Program-made: the position numbers and the translations under genes
In this document: positions 6,853 through 10,263 of the stretch, in pieces
How positions within the stretch are numbered: the stretch's first letter is position 1
Layout of the letters: the number at the start of each line of letters is the position of its first letter
Assembly (NCBI GenBank): GCA_016880505.1
Contig: JAEHDI010000033.1
Location: 1-10,263 of the forward strand
Direction of reading: 5' to 3'
Origin: Bryobacterales bacterium
GTDB taxonomy: Bacteria; Acidobacteriota; Terriglobia; Bryobacterales; Bryobacteraceae
Length of the DNA stretch: 10,263 nucleotides
Notes under the pieces: generated by a model
The model's database searches: none
What the model saw: only the letters and a program-made list of their open reading frames with translations
What the model was told of the DNA's origin: nothing

Positions 6853-6924
6853 TTAACAGTCAGCCCGTCGCGCGAATTGAGCCCGATGGTGGTGATGATG
6901 CCGGGCGACGGACAGGTTTCGCAT
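6853..6924 (-). CDS. hisL: His leader peptide, 23 residues with five consecutive His codons
   Basis: Short open frame from ATG (6922-6924) to TAA (6853-6855). It encodes MRNLSVAR, then five histidines at residues 9-13 (CAT CAT CAC CAC CAT, bases 6900-6886), then RAQFARRADC. Five consecutive histidine codons, directly upstream of a his operon and an intrinsic terminator, are the hallmark of ribosome-mediated attenuation as in the enterobacterial hisL. The stop codon ends 25 bases before the terminator stem, the right distance for a ribosome finishing the peptide to cover segment 2. GAGG lies five bases before the ATG and could serve as a ribosome site if the transcript starts further upstream. 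The peptide itself probably has no function beyond sensing charged tRNA-His. Confidence 0.88.
   Translation of the reverse strand: MRNLSVARHHHHHRAQFARRADC
6862..6913 (-). promoter_or_regulatory. His attenuator segments 1 and 2, with antiterminator potential
   Basis: Segment 1, GUCCGUCGC (6913-6905), just before the His codons, can pair with segment 2, GCGACGGGC (6871-6863), after them: nine pairs including one G-U. Segment 2, extended to CGACGGGCU (6870-6862), can instead pair with the 5' arm of the terminator, AGCCCGCCG (6826-6818), with one A-C mismatch: a 2:3 antiterminator. A ribosome stalled at codons 9-13 would cover segment 1 and leave segment 2 free to form the antiterminator. A ribosome reaching the UAA at 6855-6853 would cover segment 2, allowing the 3:4 terminator. 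A smaller stem GCCCG (6906-6902) with CGGGC (6885-6881) brackets the His codons. The pairings were found by eye, and energies were not computed. Confidence 0.75.
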
Positions 6925-6933
6925 GGAAACCTC

Positions 6934-6942
6934 AGTATACCA
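6934..6942 (-). promoter_or_regulatory. Candidate his operon promoter (extended -10, TGGTATACT)
   Basis: Minus-strand TGGTATACT has a near-consensus -10 (TATACT) preceded by the TGn extension, which can replace a -35; no convincing TTGACA is seen 16-18 bases upstream. The expected start point falls at about 6927-6924, at or within three bases of the leader peptide ATG. The leader mRNA would then have almost no 5' UTR. A second, weaker candidate is TATAAC at 6977-6972, which would start near 6965, include the GAGG ribosome site and give a 5' UTR of about 40 bases. Sequence alone does not decide between them. Confidence 0.5.
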
Positions 6943-6973
6943 AACCCCAGCGGTCAGAGGCGCCGATTTCGGT

Positions 6974-6979
6974 TATAAT
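6974..6979 (+). promoter_or_regulatory. Candidate promoter -10 of the thuA-like gene (TATAAT)
   Basis: A perfect TATAAT with a predicted start near 6986, about 24 bases before the GTG start at 7010. That leaves room for the GGAGGAGG ribosome site. No good -35 is visible at 17 bases (6951-6956 reads CGGTCA). The hexamer sits in a TTATAA palindrome, so the opposite strand reads TATAAC at almost the same position and could fire towards the his operon. Confidence 0.5.
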
Positions 6980-7009
6980 CTCCTCGTTTCGCGGTGGAGG
7001 AGGTTTATC

Positions 7010-7825
7010 GTGCGCAGAATCATCGCGGCAGGTCTTATCTTTCTCTGTTCAAGCTTCTTGTGGGCGCAGCAGACTGCGCCTCCGAAGATCCAGGTTCTGA
7101 TCATCACCGGCCAGAACGGGCATGACTGGCGTTCGGTCACTCCCGAACTGCGCAAAGCGCTCGAAGACACTGGCCGCTTCGAAGTCCGCGTGACCGAGGA
7201 GTTCCGCGGCGCGGGTCCTGAAACTCTGGCCCCGTACGACCTCGTTGTCCTTAACTACTTCGAGCGCCGGCAGCCCAACCTGTGGTGGGGAGAGAGGGCA
7301 CAGAACGCGCTCCTCGACTACGTCCGTTCGGGCAAGGGCCTGGTGATGTACCATTTCTCCACCGCTGCCTTTGATGGTTGGACGGAGTACGAAAAAATGT
7401 CGGGCGGAAACTGGCGCCCCAACAACGGGCATCATTCTCCTTCCCACGATTTTGTCGTGGATATCAAGGACTCCGACCACCCGATCACCCGCGGCCTGAA
7501 GAAGTCATTCCCGCAACCGCACGACGAGTTGTATGCGAACCTGAAGTGGCAGCCGGCGGACACGTACCATGTCCTGGCTACCGCTTGGGACGACCATTCC
7601 CTCTACGGCGGCAAGGCGAAGCAGCCCACGCCCGGCGCCGGATTGGATCAGCCGATGCTGTGGACTCTCAATTACGGCAAAGGCCGCGTGTTCGGGACAG
7701 CATTGGGCCATGACGCCCCGGCGGTTCGGACGCCCACTTTTGTTGCGACATTCACCCGCGGAGCCGAGTGGGCCGCCACCGGCGCGGTGACTTTGCCCGT
7801 CCCACCCGAAATGGCCGCCCGGTGA
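7010..7825 (+). CDS. Exported ThuA-domain protein
   Basis: 271 residues. An N-terminal signal peptide (MRRIIAAGLIFLCSSFLWA, likely cut after Ala19) predicts export; the Cys13 context does not fit a lipobox. The mature part is a ThuA-like domain with a class I amidotransferase-like fold: IQVLIITGQNGHDW (27-40), a GKGLVMYHF strand-turn (108-116), HPITRGL (157-163), DELY (172-175) and PMLWTLNYGKGRVFGTALGHD (215-235). ThuA was named from trehalose utilisation in rhizobia, and secreted relatives are frequent in sugar-degrading bacteria; the reaction here is unknown. GTG 7010 is chosen because GGAGGAGG (6996-7003) lies six bases upstream and a clean signal peptide follows. The frame continues up to an ATG at 6923, but that extension would run through the promoter. 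Divergent from his, convergent with the methyltransferase 24 bases downstream. Confidence 0.88.
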   Translation: MRRIIAAGLIFLCSSFLWAQQTAPPKIQVLIITGQNGHDWRSVTPELRKALEDTGRFEVRVTEEFRGAGPETLAPYDLVVLNYFERRQPNLWWGERAQNALLDYVRSGKGLVMYHFSTAAFDGWTEYEKMSGGNWRPNNGHHSPSHDFVVDIKDSDHPITRGLKKSFPQPHDELYANLKWQPADTYHVLATAWDDHSLYGGKAKQPTPGAGLDQPMLWTLNYGKGRVFGTALGHDAPAVRTPTFVATFTRGAEWAATGAVTLPVPPEMAAR

Positions 7826-7849
7826 GCATCCCTGCGCGGACCTGACGCG

Positions 7850-8650
7850 TCACTCTTCCGGAGGATTGCTCGGTTTCCGAGCGCAGGCAGCGACGAAACA
7901 GGCTGTCAGGGGCCACGTCGGAAGCGCGTCGAGACGAGAGAAGAGTCCTAGCAGCCATCGGATTGGGGTGTCGGCGCGTTTTCCCAGGGTGCGGCGCAGA
8001 CTGAGGAAGAGCAGCGTCGAAATCAGTCTCGGGTTGTGAATCAGGCGGGATTTGTCGGCGACTTCCAGTCCGTGTTTCTCGAGAGACTGAATCAAGCCCC
8101 TCAATGAGGTGGTGTATCCGAGGGGAAACGGTCCAACTCCGAAACGCGACAAAAGGCGAAGCAGTTGATATAGCGGGTTGTACGCGTTGTCTATAGTAAT
8201 GACCAGCACTCCGCCGGGACGCAGCACTCGGGCGAGTTCACTCAGTGCAGCCTGGAACTCCTCGCGGGTGTCGAAGTGGTCGAGCGTCGAGTTGGAGACG
8301 ACCACGTCAATCAACTCGGAACGCAACGGCAGACTCCGGACGTCGGCGGCCACAAAGCGGGCGCAGCCCAGTGGTGAGCGCCGCATGGCCCGGGCTGCGA
8401 TCGCCCGGCTGACGTCGATTCCGATCACCCGATGAGTTCCGGGGATCAGGTCGAAGAGAATCTGATCCTCGCCGAACGCCTCCTCGAACAGGTCCGTCTT
8501 CAGGACCGACTCGACGGGACAACCCTCCGTCCATTTCCGGACTAGCTGCTGGTGGACTTCCCGCTTCTGGCGGGCCACCAGTGGGTCGAGATACCAGGAG
8601 GGCGCCGGCGCTTCACCAACGCGATCCCATCGGCCGTCGTTCCCGGACAC
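7850..8650 (-). CDS. Class I SAM-dependent methyltransferase
   Basis: 266 residues, Methyltransf_11-like core. Visible parts: VIGIDVS (75-81, acid after strand 2, Asp79), AADVRSLPL (101-109), DVVVSNSTLDHFDT (115-128) as the motif IV region, and LARVLRPGGVLVITID (139-154). The usual GxGxG loop at motif I is not evident; the segment SVLKTDLFEEAFGED (48-62) stands in its place. The C-terminal third (about 160-255) is hydrophobic and Leu/Arg-rich (LYQLLRLLSRFGVGPFPLGY, then a WLLGLFSRL stretch), suggesting membrane contact or a lipid-like substrate; the substrate is unknown. The start is taken as GTG 8648-8650, before the WYLDPLVARQKR segment. GGGAGG abuts the GTG with no spacing, so initiation may be leaderless or the start may be elsewhere. 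The frame is open upstream as far as 9472, but that part lies antisense to the next gene. Confidence 0.85.
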   Translation of the reverse strand: MSGNDGRWDRVGEAPAPSWYLDPLVARQKREVHQQLVRKWTEGCPVESVLKTDLFEEAFGEDQILFDLIPGTHRVIGIDVSRAIAARAMRRSPLGCARFVAADVRSLPLRSELIDVVVSNSTLDHFDTREEFQAALSELARVLRPGGVLVITIDNAYNPLYQLLRLLSRFGVGPFPLGYTTSLRGLIQSLEKHGLEVADKSRLIHNPRLISTLLFLSLRRTLGKRADTPIRWLLGLFSRLDALPTWPLTACFVAACARKPSNPPEE

Positions 8651-8656
8651 CCTCCC

Positions 8657-8662
8657 ATTGTA
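8657..8662 (-). promoter_or_regulatory. Possible -10 of the methyltransferase gene (TACAAT)
   Basis: Minus-strand TACAAT matches five of six consensus positions and would place the transcript start at about 8650, on the G of the GTG start codon. No clear -35 is seen. If real, the methyltransferase mRNA would be leaderless, which would explain why its only purine-rich signal has no spacing to the GTG. Confidence 0.3.
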
Positions 8663-8701
8663 CGCGCCGCCTGCTTCAAACCATTGGAGATAAAAGAGTC
8701 C

Positions 8702-8707
8702 TATAAT
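8702..8707 (+). promoter_or_regulatory. Candidate promoter -10 (TATAAT) of the lyase/dehydratase pair
   Basis: A perfect TATAAT lies 24 bases before the ATG at 8732, with a predicted start near 8714. GGGGAGGT (8720-8727) follows as ribosome site, five bases before the ATG. The -35 region (8679-8684, AACCAT) is poor, so an activator may be needed. The 81-base space 8651-8731 also has to serve the divergent methyltransferase gene. Confidence 0.5.
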
Positions 8708-8731
8708 TCCATTAGCGTTGGGGAGGTGTGA

Positions 8732-9655
8732 ATGATCGGAAGTTCCGCAGCAGTTCTCCGGGAGAAACTGAACCGGAAGCAGGCGTTGTTGGTTCCGGGT
8801 TGCCACGACGCGCTGAGTGCCAGGGTGATCGAAAGCGCAGGTTTTGAGGCGATCCAGGTGAGCGGCTTCGGCCTTGCCGGCAGCCTGCTGGCACGTCCCG
8901 ACGTCGGCCTGGTCGAGATGAAGGATGTCCTTGAGCACACCTGGCACGTGGTGCGTGCTGTAGGCATCCCGGTCATGGCCGACATCGACACCGGCGGCGG
9001 GAACGCGATGAACGCCGCCGACATCACGGAACGGCTGATCGTGATGGGTGCAGCCGGCGTCAACATCGAGGACCAGGTCTTCCCCAAGCGTTGCGGTCAC
9101 ATGGAAGGCAAGCAGGTGATCGGCGCCGAAGAGATGACCGGAAAAGTGCGAGCAATGGCGGACGTTCGCCGCCGCGTGGGCACTGACATCGTGATCAACG
9201 CACGGACGGACGCTTGCGCGGTCTACGGTCTGGACGAAGCCATCCGCAGGGCGAACCTGTACCTCGAAGCCGGCGCGGACATGGCGTTTCTGGACGGCAT
9301 ACGCACACGCACGGACGTCGAACGCGCCGTGTGGGAAGTCAAGGGGCTGCTCTCCGTGAATCTTATGGATGCCGTCACCGGAGTGAAAACGGAACTGATT
9401 CCGATCCCGGAACTGGCCCGCATGGGTGTCGCTCGTGTAAGCATCCCGGTAGCGTCGATCATGGTGGTCCACCGAGCCTTGAAAGAGTTCTTCGATGCGT
9501 TGCGTGCTTCCCCGACCGGTCTGCTGGCGGGCGAGACACAGTGGCTGTCCAGTTTCGCCGAGTACACCGATTTTGTCGGTCTAAAGGAATACCGGCGGCT
9601 CGAAAATGAGTATCTGCCGAAGAACACGCTCGAGGAGAAGTATTCCGTCCGGTGA
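8732..9655 (+). CDS. Isocitrate lyase/PEP mutase family protein (probable 2-methylisocitrate- or dimethylmalate-type lyase)
   Basis: 307 residues, TIM-barrel of the ICL/PEPM superfamily. The catalytic loop is KRCGH (119-123) with Cys121, as in C-C bond lyases such as methylisocitrate lyase PrpB and 2,3-dimethylmalate lyase; PEP mutases and hydrolases lack this cysteine motif. Metal and substrate residues are visible: SGFG (44-47), PDVG (56-59), ADIDTGGGN (83-91), NIEDQ (111-115) and INARTDA (155-161). The C-terminal segment with TDFVGLKEYRRLENEYL (279-295) fits the PrpB/DML side of the family. A lyase yielding pyruvate or glyoxylate plus a second acid is expected. The LeuC-like gene 13 bases downstream suggests that a dehydratase/hydratase supplies the substrate. 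The exact substrate cannot be read from the sequence. Confidence 0.88.
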   Translation: MIGSSAAVLREKLNRKQALLVPGCHDALSARVIESAGFEAIQVSGFGLAGSLLARPDVGLVEMKDVLEHTWHVVRAVGIPVMADIDTGGGNAMNAADITERLIVMGAAGVNIEDQVFPKRCGHMEGKQVIGAEEMTGKVRAMADVRRRVGTDIVINARTDACAVYGLDEAIRRANLYLEAGADMAFLDGIRTRTDVERAVWEVKGLLSVNLMDAVTGVKTELIPIPELARMGVARVSIPVASIMVVHRALKEFFDALRASPTGLLAGETQWLSSFAEYTDFVGLKEYRRLENEYLPKNTLEEKYSVR

Positions 9656-9668
9656 GGAGGAGATGAGC

Positions 9669-10263
9669 ATGGGCATGACGCTTGCGGAAAAGATTCTTGC
9701 CCGGGCCTCCGGGCGAGAGAAGGTTGCGCCCGACGAGGTGGTGGTAGCCACCGTCGACCTGGCAATGTCCCACGAGAACGCCGATCTTGTGCGGAAGAGC
9801 TTTCGCGAGATCGGCGTCGCACGAGTGTGGGATCCGAAGAAAATCGTCATTATCCTGGATCACCGTGTGCCGGCCGAATCCGAGAAGACAGCCACCACGC
9901 ACAAAGCGATCCGGGAGTTTGTCAAGGAGCAGGGAATCGAGAATTTCTACGACGTGGGCCGGGGCGGTATCTGCCACCAGGTGCTCGCGGAGAACGGGCA
10001 CATCAAGCCGGGAATGGTAGTGGTCGGAACAGACTCGCACACGACGACTCACGGTGCGTTTGGGGCGTTCGCGGCCGGCATCGGCGCCACCGAGATGGCG
10101 GGTGTCTGGGTGGAGGGCCGCCTCTGGTTCAAAGTTCCGGCGACGATCCGCATCGAGGTGAGTGGCGAACTATGTTCCTGGGTCTCGGCCAAGGACTTGA
10201 TCCTCTACGTCATCGGGAAACTCGGCGCGGATGGCGCCGACTACCGAGCCGTCGAATTCGACG
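9669..10263 (+). CDS. LeuC-like aconitase-family dehydratase large subunit (partial, N-terminal part)
   Basis: 198 codons of a [4Fe-4S] aconitase-superfamily hydro-lyase, large-subunit type (3-isopropylmalate dehydratase, homoaconitase, dimethylmalate dehydratase). Diagnostic segments are MTLAEKILARASG (3-15), GICHQVLAENGHIKPG (100-115) and GTDSHTTTHGAFGAFAAGIG (120-139). The cluster cysteines lie in the missing C-terminal half. ATGs occur at 9663, 9669 and 9675. The GAGGAGG ribosome site (9654-9660) is only two bases from the first and eight from the second, so 9669 is preferred. A small LeuD-type subunit would be expected beyond the window. True leucine biosynthesis is possible, but the coupling to an ICL-type lyase rather than to leuA/leuB/leuD points to a different acid. 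Confidence 0.88.
   Translation, partial: MGMTLAEKILARASGREKVAPDEVVVATVDLAMSHENADLVRKSFREIGVARVWDPKKIVIILDHRVPAESEKTATTHKAIREFVKEQGIENFYDVGRGGICHQVLAENGHIKPGMVVVGTDSHTTTHGAFGAFAAGIGATEMAGVWVEGRLWFKVPATIRIEVSGELCSWVSAKDLILYVIGKLGADGADYRAVEFD

Noticed and set aside
6886..6900. GATGGTGGTGATGATG run read as a microsatellite or low-complexity repeat
   Set aside because: In the minus-strand leader frame it is exactly five His codons of mixed CAT/CAC usage, placed as an attenuator requires.
6923..7009. Earlier ATG (6923) for the thuA-like gene, adding 29 residues
   Set aside because: The extension passes through the TATAAT element and would bury the signal peptide; GGAGGAGG sits correctly before GTG 7010.
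7826..7849. Terminator between the convergent thuA-like and methyltransferase genes
   Set aside because: No hairpin with a T-run is visible in these 24 bases or in the adjacent gene ends.
8651..9472. Upstream extension of the methyltransferase frame, giving a 540-residue protein
   Set aside because: The extension is antisense to the lyase gene, which has clear motifs and its own ribosome site. The methyltransferase homology begins only after 8650.
1..10263. CRISPR arrays, insertion sequences, tRNA or rRNA genes
   Set aside because: No spaced direct repeats, transposase motifs, terminal inverted repeats or tRNA-like cloverleaf sequences were seen on reading both strands.

Overview
The window is a dense, GC-rich bacterial segment. 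It carries almost a complete histidine biosynthesis operon on the minus strand (about 1-6924), followed by four other genes. Gene content (a secreted ThuA-like protein next to his genes, a WYLDP-type methyltransferase, a PEP-mutase/isocitrate-lyase homologue beside a LeuC-type dehydratase) and codon usage suggest an acidobacterium, perhaps of the Bryobacter/Solibacter group. That is inference from general style, not from a marker gene.

Region 1, minus strand, transcribed from right to left: a short leader peptide with five consecutive His codons (6853-6924), an intrinsic terminator (6798-6827), then hisI, hisG, hisD, hisC, a HAD-family phosphatase, hisB, hisH, hisF and hisA (cut by the window start). 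Junctions are extremely tight. Four are 4-base GTGA overlaps with a GTG start, a fifth (hisC/HAD) is GTGA or TGATG, and hisD/hisC overlap by 8 bases, so strong translational coupling is expected. Together the genes cover the pathway from PRPP to histidine, except for phosphoribosyl-ATP pyrophosphatase (HisE) and a recognised histidinol-phosphate phosphatase. The HAD protein between hisC and hisB is the natural candidate for the latter.

Region 2, 6786-7009: a control region of about 220 bases. On the minus strand it holds what looks like a complete ribosome-mediated his attenuator: leader peptide, a 1:2 pairing flanking the His codons, a 2:3 antiterminator and a 3:4 terminator ending in U6. 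It also holds divergent promoter elements for his and for the thuA-like gene. The best his promoter candidate is an extended -10 so close to the leader ATG that the leader peptide may be translated from a leaderless mRNA. This attenuator is the most notable item in the window.

Region 3, 7010-8650: a plus-strand gene for an exported ThuA-domain protein, convergent with a minus-strand class I SAM-dependent methyltransferase.

Region 4, 8651-10263: a short divergent promoter region, then a plus-strand pair encoding an isocitrate lyase/PEP mutase family C-C lyase and, 13 bases later, the N-terminal part of a LeuC-like aconitase-family dehydratase that runs off the window. The pair suggests a dehydratase/lyase route acting on a malate- or citrate-like acid, possibly 2,3-dimethylmalate or methylisocitrate; the substrate is not resolved.
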